From positions 24,329,475 through 24,393,474 of the forward strand of contig CAMGYJ010000008.1 of NCBI GenBank assembly GCA_946122785.1: a stretch of 64,000 nt of DNA. The letters are read 5' to 3'. This stretch comes from Linum tenue (taxonomy: Eukaryota > Streptophyta > Magnoliopsida > Malpighiales > Linaceae). The translations under genes were made by a program, and so were the position numbers. This document shows, in pieces, positions 23,801 to 33,406 of the stretch. The first letter of the stretch is position 1, and each line of letters begins with the position of its first letter. The notes under the pieces were generated by a model. That model worked only from the letters and a program-made list of their open reading frames with translations, ran no database searches and was not told the origin of the DNA.

Positions 23801-25527
23801 TGGATTTTTCCCAACTAAGCCAGCAGCACAAGCATTTCTCCCTAGCAGTCACAAATCTCCAAGACCCCCAATCTTATTATGAAGCTGTGAAAGAAGAACA
23901 CTGGAGACAGGCTATGAGAGATGAGAGAACAGCCCTAGAACTTAATGACACATGGGATGTAGTGGATGCCCCACCAGGAAAGAACCTGGTAGGCAGCAAG
24001 TGGGTTTACAAAACAAAACTTCTTGTTGATGGATCAATTGAGAGGCGTAAAGCCAGAGTAGTTGCAAAGGGGTTCACACAAGTACATGGTGTTGATTTCC
24101 TAGACACTTTCTCCCCAGTGGTAAAAATCAACACTGTCAAGACCCTCCTAGCTGTTGCCTCAGTCAAGAATTGGGAGCTAAGCCAGATGGATGTAAGCAA
24201 TGCTTACCTGAATGGAGAATTAGAAGAGGAGGTATACATGAAGTTACCTCCTGGAATGGAAATACCTGGCAAGGCGTGCAAGTTAAAGAAATCACTCTAT
24301 GGCCTCAAACAGGCTGGAAGACAATGGTATGCAAGACTCACAGATGCCCTGATCAGATTTGGCTTCAACCAATCCTACTCAGACTACTCTCTCTTCACCA
24401 AGAAAACAAATCAAGGGATCACTGTCATCCTAGTGTATGTTGATGACTTAATACTATCAGGAGATGATCAGGACATGATTCAGGAAGCAAAGGCTTTCCT
24501 ATCAAGAGAATTTAAAGTGAGGGATCTGGGAAAGTTAAAGTATTTCCTGGGTTTGGAAATAGCGAGGAGCAGTGCTGGGATTTCAGTCACCCAGAGGAAG
24601 TACTGCCTCGACATTTTGATCGACACAGGATTCCTGAGCTCAAAACCAGCTAAGACTCCCTCAGACATGAAGACAAGATTATCACAATTCAATGATGAAG
24701 AATCAGAAGACCCACATGAGTACAAGTCCCTGGTTGGAAGATTAAGCTACCTAACCACCACAAGACCTGATATCTCATACTCAGTACAACAACTGTGCCA
24801 ATTCCAGGCACAACCCAAGAGATCTCATCTCAAGGCTGCACACAGGATACTCAGATACCTCAAAAACTCCCCAGGTCAGGGACTGTTCTTCGCATCAAAC
24901 ACCGATTTCACCCTAACAGGATACAGTGATTCGGACTGGGGAGCCTGCCCCGACACGAGAAGATCAATTACAGGATACTGTACATTTCTGGGGGACTCGC
25001 TCATTACCTGGAAAGCGAAGAAGCAGGCAATCGTTTCGAAGTCCTCGTCCGAAGCTGAATACCGAGCTCTATCCCAGTTGTCGTGCGAAATACAGTGGAT
25101 CACCCAATTGCTGAAGGACCTGAATGTTGAATACCAAGGCCCGGCCACCGTCTTCTGCGACAACAAGTCCACCATACACATGGCAGAGAATCCGGTTTTC
25201 CACGAGAGAACCAAGCATATCGAAATCGACTGCCATGTGATCAGGGAAAGGGTAAAGTCGAAGCTGATTAGTCTGAAATATGTGTGCACAGACAGGAACT
25301 TAGCCGACATATTCACCAAAGGTCTAAGTGCACACAGATTCAAATGGATTCTTTTCAAGCTGGGAGTATATGACATATACTCGCCAGCTTGTGGGGGACT
25401 GTCAAGGGAAATGGGACACTCTGCCTTGAAGCAAAGGGAAGAAGAAGAAGAAGAAGGGGAAAGTTCCAACGGTCGAGAATTCAAGGCAGAGGAAGAAGAA
25501 GAAGATGAAGAACAGCGTTTGGACTAA
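20842..25527 (+). CDS. Copia gag-pol polyprotein, intact
   Basis: A single uninterrupted frame of 1561 codons encodes the whole replication machinery. The start ATG is in a strong context (gccgccATGG). Domains in order: gag (about 25-250) and a CCHC knuckle (C314, C317, H322, C327). The aspartic protease has DTGAS at 444-448. Next are a GAG pre-integrase zinc region from about 579 and the integrase with D639, D702 and E735. The reverse transcriptase has YVDD at 1199-1202, and RNase H follows (DSDWGACPDTRRSITGY onwards). The usual TPQQNG of integrase reads RQQQNG. The frame continues through the polypurine tract into the 3' LTR, so the last ~40 residues, rich in glutamate, are LTR-encoded. The sequence resembles the RE1-like branch. 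No stop or frameshift was found, so the element is plausibly active. Confidence 0.96.
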   Translation: MATNTDDTSSATTGAAAVAGANPQPLPRPPIDPYYVNPNENLSQGIISVKLDGSNYHVWSRSMRIALKTKKKLGFINGTLPMPEETDPDYEAWDQSNTNVMGWILNSLLDSIAEAVMDNETAQDLWKDLQERYGEADSIRLAHVKGLIANCKQGDNNVTEYYNRLGVLWTEYLSFKSIPACECGGVPYTMSCATYAAVKESQEQDHTIDFIIGLSDSFELTKNQLLLMDPAPSLKLAYKHALKLERQMGKQPTKEVTGVDSVALAAVNSSKGRDQRSDYPHGNRTNTYQGNYPGGGNPRSNNDNTNNNQQGLFCNYCKKTNHNITDCWKLKRKRGEMPGQAYAAAAINNGGPSEQGSDNPSGDNEHSHKSNNVTTLKLTADDCNRLMMLLQQTAGSHQPQPAIQPQAHSVSRHLTPMPNNAGKYTLSSFSSLQHLELMNTWIIDTGASDHMCCKLSLFSSYQPVDDVFVTLPTGTKVQVSHTGTVQINQNLTLMNVLHIPSFTFNLLSVSTLTKALPISLTFKSDFCDIQALPSQKRIGFAREVKGLYQLQTTIPTIHTPIKTTAAATSFNQTEETALWHARLGHLSNSRVRIFQKCNVDLPLDNVNHCEVCHLARQKRAPFPSSLHTSQYPFDLIHTDIWGPVNTKSYDGFSYFLTIVDDHSRAVWAYLMKQKSEVRPIIQQFYTTIKNQFNQTIKSIRSDQGQEFHMTEFFREHGINHQMSCVERQQQNGRVERKHQDILNIARSLKIQANLPLHFWSDCILHAVHILNRLPTPILSNQTPFERLYHKKPDYSHLKVFGSLCYASTLEAGRTKFQPRARKCIYLGLVPGLKGYKLFDLKTHKPFSSRDVLFHETIFPFASPNTPQASPEHPSSSPQTSTSAHMPSDMHLDHNSFVPFVPNVVSSPSSSSGFIPFDTIDDQDAEVSEEVLDDEEEGAPDTSSEPEETQHNLRKSTRKTTAPIWHKDYYLGTSAAAHKYQYPISSHMDFSQLSQQHKHFSLAVTNLQDPQSYYEAVKEEHWRQAMRDERTALELNDTWDVVDAPPGKNLVGSKWVYKTKLLVDGSIERRKARVVAKGFTQVHGVDFLDTFSPVVKINTVKTLLAVASVKNWELSQMDVSNAYLNGELEEEVYMKLPPGMEIPGKACKLKKSLYGLKQAGRQWYARLTDALIRFGFNQSYSDYSLFTKKTNQGITVILVYVDDLILSGDDQDMIQEAKAFLSREFKVRDLGKLKYFLGLEIARSSAGISVTQRKYCLDILIDTGFLSSKPAKTPSDMKTRLSQFNDEESEDPHEYKSLVGRLSYLTTTRPDISYSVQQLCQFQAQPKRSHLKAAHRILRYLKNSPGQGLFFASNTDFTLTGYSDSDWGACPDTRRSITGYCTFLGDSLITWKAKKQAIVSKSSSEAEYRALSQLSCEIQWITQLLKDLNVEYQGPATVFCDNKSTIHMAENPVFHERTKHIEIDCHVIRERVKSKLISLKYVCTDRNLADIFTKGLSAHRFKWILFKLGVYDIYSPACGGLSREMGHSALKQREEEEEEGESSNGREFKAEEEEEDEEQRLD
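25391..25399 (+). other. Copia polypurine tract
   Basis: gtgggggac directly precedes the 3' LTR and would prime plus-strand DNA synthesis. It also encodes residues of the polyprotein. Confidence 0.85.
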
Positions 25528-25739
25528 TACGCTGCCGTCCCAACTTTACTGCACATATTTAGTATTTAGCCTGTGAATATTACGTGTAATTAATAGATAG
25601 GGCCACCTGTCTCTTGACAAGAGGATGAGGCCGTTAGAGGCACTCTGTCCTGCTGATGTATATATTCTGCAGCTAAGCTGCCAGTGAAATGCAGAAAAGG
25701 TTTCACAAAATTCTTGCCTTCTCTTTCCAATTATTCTCA
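25400..25739 (+). repeat. Copia 3' LTR
   Basis: Identical to the 5' LTR except for one missing GAA unit and one C-to-T change in the ttcctgcc/ttcttgcc word near the end. It contains the polyprotein stop codon (25525-25527). Confidence 0.95.
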
Positions 25740-26159
25740 TGCCCTGCAACAGTGGAACTTGTTGCATAAATATTCAATCAACTCCTATTTCTCACAGCAG
25801 AAAGGAAGTCATATGTTTTGGGTTCAGGACCAAACGAAATGGTTCCAACAGATTGAACACCAGCCATGAAGCGAAACCAACTACTACAACATCAAACAAA
25901 GTGATAGCAAAAGAAATTTTTGTGGAAAGACAAACCTCCATGCGAGCCGGTTACTCGGCCGTCGTTTACTGCATCCAAAATGCACGGGTCGGGTCACAAG
26001 CAGCAAAGATCAATTACAATGAAGAAAGAGACAACATGGAGGAGCGTGCCTAGGTTCTTATTTCTTAACCCAAAAAGTGGTACCTTGAAACCTGGTCCGG
26101 ACAACGTCGAGGGGATGCATAGCAGCGACGGTGGCGAACCCAGCAGTGCCGTTCTGCCA

Positions 26160-26689
26160 TTGCGAACTTGACTCCGACTTGCAATGTTTCTGTGATTCTT
26201 CCGCCCATTATCTTGATTATAAAAAAAATTCAGGGGATTGTACTGCAGAAGAAATGGGTGGCGAACCCTGGCAGCACCACTTTGACCGAGCTTTCTTACA
26301 GAAGAAAAATGTGTATGCAAAGTTCACCAGTCAGCAGTGGGTGGCAACCAGGTGGCCGCCAAGGTACTATACAAGTATCAGACAGAGAGATTGCGTTTGC
26401 CGCTTTCACATGCTCTCACGCAGTGCTATAAACGGCGCCGCCACCCGCCAGTACATGATAAACGTATCGACTGCGTCACTTGCGGGTTGCGGCCTGCTTC
26501 ATTGACCCAAATCCGACTAACCTATAACCCGCACGATTGACCCAACTAATCACTATATATATTATATATTATATAAAATTTCAAAAGAAGTTTGTTTGTT
26601 GTAACACTAAGTAAAACTATTTTTTCATTTTATAAAGGAAAGTTCAAAAAATGATATTGAGTTGAAATTATATATTTATTTAATAAAAG
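26160..26689. other. Upstream flank of the FOLT1-like remnant
   Basis: No coding sequence is recognised. Words related to gggtggcgaacc recur at 26129, 26257 and 26338, suggesting small local duplications. At 26480-26535 there are acccgc/cgggttgcgg words like those of the 17762 tract, in the opposite sense. Confidence 0.4.
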
Positions 26690-27165
26690 AAAGAAGAAAA
26701 AGAAATAAGGGGAATTTTGATACTTTGATTTATAGGAAGAGAAATATGTGGAAATTTGGTGTTTTCAATCTTGTGGGGGGAAAAAAAGAAAAATTGGTGT
26801 TTAAATTTTTGGTAAAAGAAAGAATAGAGATTTTTGGTGTTTTGGTTTATAGGAAGAAAAAGAAGTGAGAAATATTGGCGTTTTCAACTTTTTGGAGATA
26901 AAAAAAGAGGGAAATTTGGTGATTCAAGTTTTGGGGGGGGGAAAAGTGAGAATTTTGGTACTTGGTTTATAAGAAGAGAAAGAAGTGAGAAATTTTAATT
27001 TTTTCAACTTTTGAAGAAAAAAGAATAGGAAAATTTGGTGATTCAAGTTTTGGTGCTTTTGATTTATACGAAGAGATAAGGGTGGGAAATTTTAATATTT
27101 TTTATTTATGGAAAGAAAAATAAGGAAAAATTTTGTATTCTCATTTTTTTAAGAGAAAGAAGAGA
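26690..27165. repeat. Diverged purine-rich tandem repeats
   Basis: Units of roughly 60-75 bp, with the pattern ttataggaagaaaaagaa..gagaaatttggtgttttcaa, recur about six times with heavy divergence. One strand is strongly purine-biased. There are G-runs near 26776 and 26932. Confidence 0.65.
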
Positions 27166-28320
27166 GAAAACTTATCACAATGTTTACATATGATGGTTTA
27201 CTAGTTTAATTAATTATCACAATGTTTACATATAATGATTTAGGAGTATAGTATTTAGTTACTAAAATATTGTTTATAGTCTATAACAAACCTTACTATA
27301 GCTTATAGGCATGACTAATTTGATATAGTAGATTTGAGAACATGTAAAGAGTTATCCTATCTCAAATGCATATTATTTTACATTTAGGTTGGAAACTTAA
27401 TCTTACTCGCTAATTCTAACACCTCATTTTCATTTAGATGGGAAACTTTCCTCCTATCATTTTGATATCTTCATCCCAACTTTTCACTTCTCCAATGTTT
27501 TCCTCCCCACATTTCGTTCTTCTCATTTTGTTTTCCCTCTACAATTTGTCCCTACCAAAATGAAAATTTGATGAGGGAAAATTTCTCCCAATTCGACCCA
27601 CCAACATTTCAATTCCTTTAATAGTAAACCCGATTTCCATCTCCCATAAACTGTTGTTTATAATATTAGTGTCTTGTCTAGATTTTGCATATGGATATAA
27701 ATTATGATAATTTATTGACAACGATTTGCAAAAAAAATTCATGAACCTTGATTCATATATATTTTTTTGTTAAACAAAAATTTTATACTTCAATGAGATT
27801 AAGCTTGTAATTTATATATATATAATTCATGTCTTTTTTTATTACTCAATTTTGCTTCTCGTTGCATTGCCGCCCATTTTTCTTTGTAATTGATATATAT
27901 TGTCGCGCAACTTCTTCATTCCTGCTCCAAAAGGCCACCCAATTTTCATTTGGATTGATCTATATTGCCGCCTAATTTTCATTTGGATTAATCTATATTG
28001 TCGCCCAAAATGTTGAGATAAGAAAAAGTATTTTTCTTCTTTGTTTTTAGAGTGGTGTTTTGTTTGGTTTGCTAATCGTGTCTATTGGTTGCAAACATTG
28101 ATATCGTCATTACTATTATCTAGTGCACTTTACCAATTATGATTAATTACATACAAGTTTGCAAATCATACAAATTAATTCAAAATTTTCACTAGTTTTT
28201 TTAATAAAATTAAGTATGTATATGAGGTAAAAATAAGTTTGTTAAAAATTGAGAAAAATATTTTAAATTTGTGTAATAAAATGTGTAAGTTGCTAGAGAG
28301 TAAGGAGTAAGTAACTCGAT
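27166..28320. other. AT-rich intergenic DNA
   Basis: No gene seen. Short repeated words include atttggattgatctatattgccgccc around 27880-28010. Confidence 0.45.
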
Positions 28321-28347
28321 GCGTTGTCCCGAACAACCCGCAACCCG

Positions 28348-28370
28348 CCCCCCCCCCCCCCCCCCCCCCC
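28348..28370. repeat. 23-base poly-C homopolymer
   Basis: An uninterrupted run of 23 C follows an aacccgcaacccg motif. Such runs are unstable and hard to sequence, so the exact length is uncertain. Confidence 0.85.
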
Positions 28371-28402
28371 GAAACTTGATGAACCCACAACCCGATTTGC
28401 CC

Positions 28403-28503
28403 GCTCACAACGTGGGAAGTAGGCTAGGGTACCGGGATCCGAGGAAAGAAGACCTTGATTGCCACTACATGACAACGCCATTATAGGTTAAACTTGACCA
28501 ATA
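28403..28503 (-). repeat. Inverted copy of the 28978-29072 segment
   Basis: Read on the - strand, this has the same succession of words as 28978-29072: caagtttaacct, cattgtc/cgttgtc, aaggtc, ctcgg.tcc and gtaccctagcctacttcccac. The two copies are inverted, about 475 bp apart. Confidence 0.65.
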
Positions 28504-28939
28504 ATGGGATAGTTATTGATACGTGCAAACTACTGACAATGACCTGCATGGAATGAATCTATCAGGGTGTGCAATGGTTATGTTCGAACCATATCATACC
28601 AAACATTGAGAACCGCGTTACAAAAGTAAAAAAATAGAACCAAAGATTAGACCAACATTGCAATCTGTCCAGTGTGGTTCGGTCAAAATATTAATTAGGC
28701 TCATTTTACTTTAGTATTTATAAAATTCATAGAACCATGGACCGAACCGTATTATATTTGATCGGCTTGTTCCTCTTTGGTCTGGAGCAAATTGTTGCCC
28801 ACCATAGTCGGGTTTGGCTTAGTGTTGCACAGTGGTTATGCACCCTTCCATTACTAAATCTGGATCTTTGGATTTGAGTGGGCCCATAAAATTCATATCT
28901 AAGGGGTGAGATTTTGATCACTTGAGTCCATGCATATTA

Positions 28940-30440
28940 TTGTCAATGGTTAGCATGTGTCAAGAACTACCACATCCTAAGCCAAGTTTAACCTAAGATA
29001 GCATTGTCGTATAGCGGTAATTAAGGTCGTGTTTTACTCGGGTCCTTGTACCCTAGCCTACTTCCCACCTCGTTGTTAATTAGTAATCAATTTTGGAGGT
29101 TTGAGTGGAAGATTTGAGGGAATTGCTCGTTTAGAGATTTAATAGAGTTAAAAGCAGGTACTTCGGGGAACTATCACTCACCCTAGCCTAGGGCTACTAG
29201 GTATGTTTAGATACTTAGGGTTATCGAATGTGGTGAGTGAGCTTGTTTCTGTGGCTTTCGTGGTTATCCACATACCTCCGAGTACGCCTCCCCTACACCC
29301 ATAGAAAGTTACCTCAATCTAGGCTATCGTATCTGGGGCACTAAGCTTGTAGCTCCTTTCAATGGATACTAACCATCGTCCACACCAAGGTTTTATCTCG
29401 GGTCTATCTAGGAAGGCTACCTATAGCAGGGGTTCGGTCGCCTCGACCACCCTAGGTCCCTATTCATACATCTACCTCGATTTGTTTGATGGTGCATACT
29501 CGTCTAAACCTAGAACTCCATACCCAACGTAGAAGCATAAAGTAGGCTAATAGAGAAGATTAGGGCGACTTACCTAAACATAATCAAAGATAGAATAGCA
29601 ATAGAATCAACTATATAAACATTCATTCATTCAAACCTAAAATATTCATACATACATAGTAAACTCTAAAACTAGGGTTTGGGGTTTAGAACCCCTAGTA
29701 CCTTAGAGACTACTCCATAAAGGTGTGAAAAAAATATATAGAAGAAATAAAAGAAGACTTTAGGTTGAGGAAGAGGCCTCCTCTCTTATAGCTCCTTCTC
29801 TTATTCTCCTCCCTTCACATTCACTCTCTCTCTCTCTCTCTCTCTCTCTAAAACCAGAATTTCTTCTCGCAAAATCAACTCATCTATAAGAGAGAAAGGG
29901 ATCTCCTATTTATAGACAATCAGAGGACGGACAAGTTCGCGGCCACAAGGGTAGAGATTGCGGGCGGGATCTTTAGAGGTGAGGTCACGCTCTTGAAACG
30001 CAGTCATACTGGCCTTCGAAATTGAGGAGATCGTGGGCTGACTTCGCAGTCGCGATCCGTGAGTTGCGGCCGAGATCTTCCTCGCGGTCAAAATGCACTA
30101 TGGTCGTGATTCGCTTGGGGAAACTCTCTGTTTCACCTCGCCTCCTTCTTCGCGAAGTTCGCGCGTTGGAGCCCTCCAATTCGCGACCTAAATTTGGGCT
30201 TTCAGGCCGCGATCTTCATCTTGACTTCGTGGTCCAGGATCTTGGTCGGGATCTTCACTTCTTGACCACTATCTTCAGTGTTCTGCCCCCTTGTTACACT
30301 TGTGGGTGTCCCCTTGTTTTGTACCTAATTCGCATATATCGTCTAATACACTCTAAAACCACATCAAATTCAAATAGGAACGTAATAGGGTTCCAATTGA
30401 CGATTTTAAGCATTTATGCACATGAATCCGTGTTTGTGTT
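28940..30440. other. Possible LTR-like block, unassigned
   Basis: The block has TG near its left side and GC-rich cgcggcc/gcgatc words at 29930-30270 reminiscent of long Gypsy LTRs. It seems to separate two parts of a MULE-like repeat (28830-28920 and 30470-31030). I found no reliable ends or duplication, so a solo LTR is only a guess. Confidence 0.3.
29824..29849. repeat. (CT)13 microsatellite
   Basis: Thirteen CT units in a non-coding context. Confidence 0.85.
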
Positions 30441-30469
30441 CGTTGTATCAAACATTAATTTTTTTTTAT

Positions 30470-31030
30470 TTACACAGATGAAACGTGTTCGTTGTACAAA
30501 ATGAGATTCATTTTCAACATATTTCGACAAAAAAATTTTCAAAACACTCTTTACCACCTTCGTTTTTAACTCTAATTCTGAAACATTTTGTACAGATGAA
30601 ACGAAATCTTCTTGATCTATTAGATTTACAAATTTCTTGGAAAAGTTACAAATTATAACGTACCACTATGTAGCACCCTCGTATAGGGGTGCTAACTAGT
30701 GGTACACGATGATGAATGTGGTAAATAAAAGTTAATATATTCCTACAATCATGTATTTCAACTATCTACACTATATTATTTTATACGACCATGGTACACT
30801 TCCGTACAACGCGGTATGATCTTAATCATCTTATATAGTAGCAAGCAGTATTGCCATGGTATAGACTGATACTAAATGTCTCAATTTTTTATTCCAAAAA
30901 TATATCAAAGTGGATATCATTTTAAATAGCACAGTTTATCTGATTTATTTGTGCAAAAGATAAAATAAATTACGACTTAAAACGAAAGATATATAACCCA
31001 TTAAAATTAATAGGGAAAATGGTTAGGGGC
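30470..31030 (+). mobile_element. Degenerate third copy of the MULE-type foldback element
   Basis: Characteristic segments of the 11053-11960 element recur in the same order: cacagatg.aacg.gttc..tg, caaaatgagattcattttcaa, catttcgt-type arms and aaagtggatatcatttt. The terminal GG..TAACC ends and the 9-bp duplication are not recognisable. A piece resembling the left end lies at about 28830-28920. Confidence 0.5.
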
Positions 31031-31763
31031 CTTTCATATGTGCGTTGAAATTAAAAATAAAGTTTAATTAAAATAAACCATCAAAATATCAGAACTAACT
31101 GGAAGGGACGAGAGCAGCTAGAGTGTGTATGGATTTGTGTAGAACAAACATGAAATAAGTTAGTTGTGGCATAAACAAAATAAGAAAAAGGAGAGCCACA
31201 ACTCTAAGTCGGTTGGGTGCATATTTTTTAGTTGAAAGAGCCTATAAATAGGCTTGTGTGTAGCTGTGTAAGAGCCAAGAGTAGAGCAAAAGGAAAAGAA
31301 AAAAGTAAAGTAATAAAAAGAAGTCACTTTTCTCATTCCTCTATGCCAATTCCTTTCCCAAAATAATATAATAAAACCCTCTCTCATTCTTCTCAATCAT
31401 AAACGAGCTTCTCTCCACTAATATAAGCCCACTAATCCAATTCCATTTCTTCCAATAAGCCCAAGATTGCCAAACATTCCTTCCCACAAACCGTGCCCAC
31501 CAAGTTTAAGGAAATAAATCAATTTTATTTCCAACAATATGGTGATCTGGCGCTGATGTGGCAGGTTATGGAGGGGTTATTGACCACAAGGTTTTTCCCC
31601 TAATCCGCTCCTGTGTTGCACACCAAAAGAGAAAAAATGACGCATATTTATTTGTTTTTAGTCACTTTATTATTTCAGTCTTTCGTTCAACGAATTCCTC
31701 ATCCCTAATTCATTGTCACTTCTCCCTCATTCTCGTCTTTTTCTGCCTTCAACGTCCTTTCTC
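31031..31763. other. Intergenic DNA, no gene recognised
   Basis: AT-rich at first, then CT-rich with words such as ctctcattcttctc. No domain or exon chain could be supported. Confidence 0.4.
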
Positions 31764-32482
31764 ATCCCTTCTAGGGGTGGACAACGAGACGGGACGGGAT
31801 TGGATATCCATCTTGTTTGAAACGGGAATCCAATTCAATTTGGAGAGAAAACTTCATCCCGTGTTCCAAACCCGTACGGGTTAACGAGTACCCATTACCC
31901 GTACAAGACAACCCAACAGATTATTGAATGTCATGGATCCAGGAAGGCCTCTCTCAACGATTTGATGGAAATAGAACATAGCAGTATCTGTTAACTGCGA
32001 ATGAACATAAGCATTGACAATCAACTCATATTGAAGGGCATAACCTGATGAGCTTGGAAACACATCACTGCTTTTCAGGCTGGTTGAATAAGGCAAAGAA
32101 GAGTAGAAGACATACCTCAAGTGCTTTGGTAATTTCATCCTCTGATTGCTCATTGCAACTGCTATGCTCATTATGGTGGAGTGAAGCAAGCATGTCACAG
32201 TTAAAAGAGGAAGAGTCTATGTCGAACATGACGGACTTACCCACCTATTGCACAAACTAAGCTCTAGAACTTTCTCATGAGGTGGATCAATTATGGTATC
32301 TAAGCGGGTAGTACGGGTACCCGTCATACCCAAACGGGTAATTCGTGGGTACTCATTGTAAAAGTTTTTTATTTCAAGTCTCATCCCGTAAAAGAATTAC
32401 AGGTACCCATAACCCTAAAAATACGGGACGGATATGGGTGTACCCAAATACCCGTTCCCCGTTGTACACCCCTAATCCCTGC
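31764..32482. mobile_element. hAT element carrying a PPR gene fragment (Pack-type)
   Basis: The element covers 31772-32474 (703 bp). The ends are TAGGGGTGGACAACGAG and, inverted, TAGGGGTGTACAACGGG. The 8-bp target duplication is atcccttc / atccctgc with one mismatch. Subterminal DNA on both sides repeats acgggtaccc-like words, as expected for transposase-binding sites. The middle holds a fragment of a PPR gene in reverse orientation. Acquisition of host gene DNA by a non-autonomous transposon is the simplest reading. Confidence 0.8.
31905..32198 (-). pseudogene. Captured fragment of a pentatricopeptide-repeat (PPR) gene
   Basis: The - strand frame contains YELIVNAYVHSQLTDTAMFY continuing FHQIVERGLPGSMTFNNLLG. 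This fits one 35-residue PPR unit plus the start of the next (Y..LI.AYV...L...A...F..M...G..P...TFN.LL). PPR proteins bind organellar RNA. Only about one repeat is present, framed by transposon ends. It has no start codon context of its own and should be non-functional unless fused to another transcript. Confidence 0.7.
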
Positions 32483-32879
32483 TACCTCCACTCCTCTGAC
32501 TATGCCGTTGTTAAAGCTTATCTCGTTCAGGCTGCATTTGCCGCCACTTTCACTTATTAGGGAAGCTTGTTTACGACTTTTATGGCTTTATCATTTGTCA
32601 ATTGTTCATCTTCTTATATTATCCCCCAAAAGCAGGAGGAAGACAATGAATGCTTGTTTAAAACTCTAGTAATTTAGTTTGTGTGTGAGAGTAATCATTA
32701 ATATATGATTTATTTTACTTATTTGTTTCTATTTTAAAACCTTTAATTTATGGTTAGAAAATTCCTATCATTCGCTTTTACCTATCATTTGGCTTTTATT
32801 TAGAAGTTAGACTTTGATTGAATTGCTTGTAGTTAAAAAACGTGATTCTGCATAAAAACGTTTTGCTATTTTTTTTTTA
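32483..32879. other. AT-rich intergenic DNA
   Basis: No gene seen. A poly-T run lies just before the palindrome at 32880. Confidence 0.45.
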
Positions 32880-32950
32880 ATTTTGTTGACCCGCCGAGAC
32901 TCTCATCAACGTTGCGTAAGTTGATGGGAGTCTCGGCGGGTCAACAAAAT
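32880..32950. repeat. 31-bp palindromic arms, GC-rich hairpin
   Basis: Arms at 32880-32910 and 32920-32950 are reverse complements with one mismatch, around a 9-nt spacer (gttgcgtaa). The core TTGACCCGCCGAGACTC is GC-rich amid AT-rich DNA. The hairpin would be very stable. Confidence 0.9.
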
Positions 32951-33406
32951 TTCAAAAAAATCCATGGTAGCATGGACTTCCGTCATTGCTATGGTTTATT
33001 CTCTCTCCATATCCCTAACCGGTTGGAGATTGAGAGAAATATCACGGGTAAATCTACCCGTCGAAATGCTTGGCAAATAAAAAAACAAAACAAAAAAGGA
33101 TATCTATGATTCGTATCCTACCCAATCTGGAGAAGCGCTTTGCGTTAGGGGGTCCAGGTGGGGGCTTTATATTTAAAGTCCCACTCCTGCCAGACTTTCT
33201 CCAAGCAGCCAAAATTCTTTCGAGAGCGGCGAGGAGACTTTGGACGGAGCATAGCCCCCTGCAAACGCCTCATCCACATTGGTAAGTGGACGCACCACGG
33301 TGCCGATTTAATTTGCATGCTATGGTGGGATGATTCCCCCTACTGCAAGTTATTTGTTTCTCTCTCCCGGTTCCCTTGGTCGATTCTTGTTGGGTCTTTC
33401 GTGTAC

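Larger units (their letters stand above)
20434..25744 (+). mobile_element. Young full-length Ty1/Copia retrotransposon
   Basis: The element spans 20439-25739 (5301 bp) between 5-bp duplications tgccc (20434-20438 and 25740-25744). It has two LTRs of 343 and 340 bp, a primer-binding site, one long gag-pol frame and a polypurine tract. The LTRs differ by one base and one GAA unit. It inserted within an exon of the FOLT1-like gene copy. Everything needed for self-mobilisation appears present. Confidence 0.97.
18295..26159 (-). pseudogene. Folate transporter (FOLT1-like) mitochondrial-carrier pseudogene
   Basis: Six exon remnants on the - strand match plant folate transporter 1, a carrier-family protein of the chloroplast envelope. 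In coding order they are 26159-26084 (GFATVAAMHPLDVVRTRFQ), 25968-25936 (VNDGR), 20437-20356 (GIRGLYAGFSPAVLGSTVAW), 20060-19967 (SRAKQRYSKD..LHLASAAEAGGL), 19562-19469 (SLCTNPIWLVKTRFQLQT) and 18368-18295 (TITREEGWKALYRG). Splice sites and most phases are still readable. Defects: no start codon visible; the first exon lacks an AVAG-like stretch; the exon between the second and third is missing, so their phases do not join. The third exon carries a 5-bp CATGG duplication that shifts the frame, and a Copia element sits near its start. The exons after 18295 are absent. A hAT MITE fills the last intron. Retained introns mean it arose by DNA duplication or in-place decay, not retrocopying. Confidence 0.85.
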
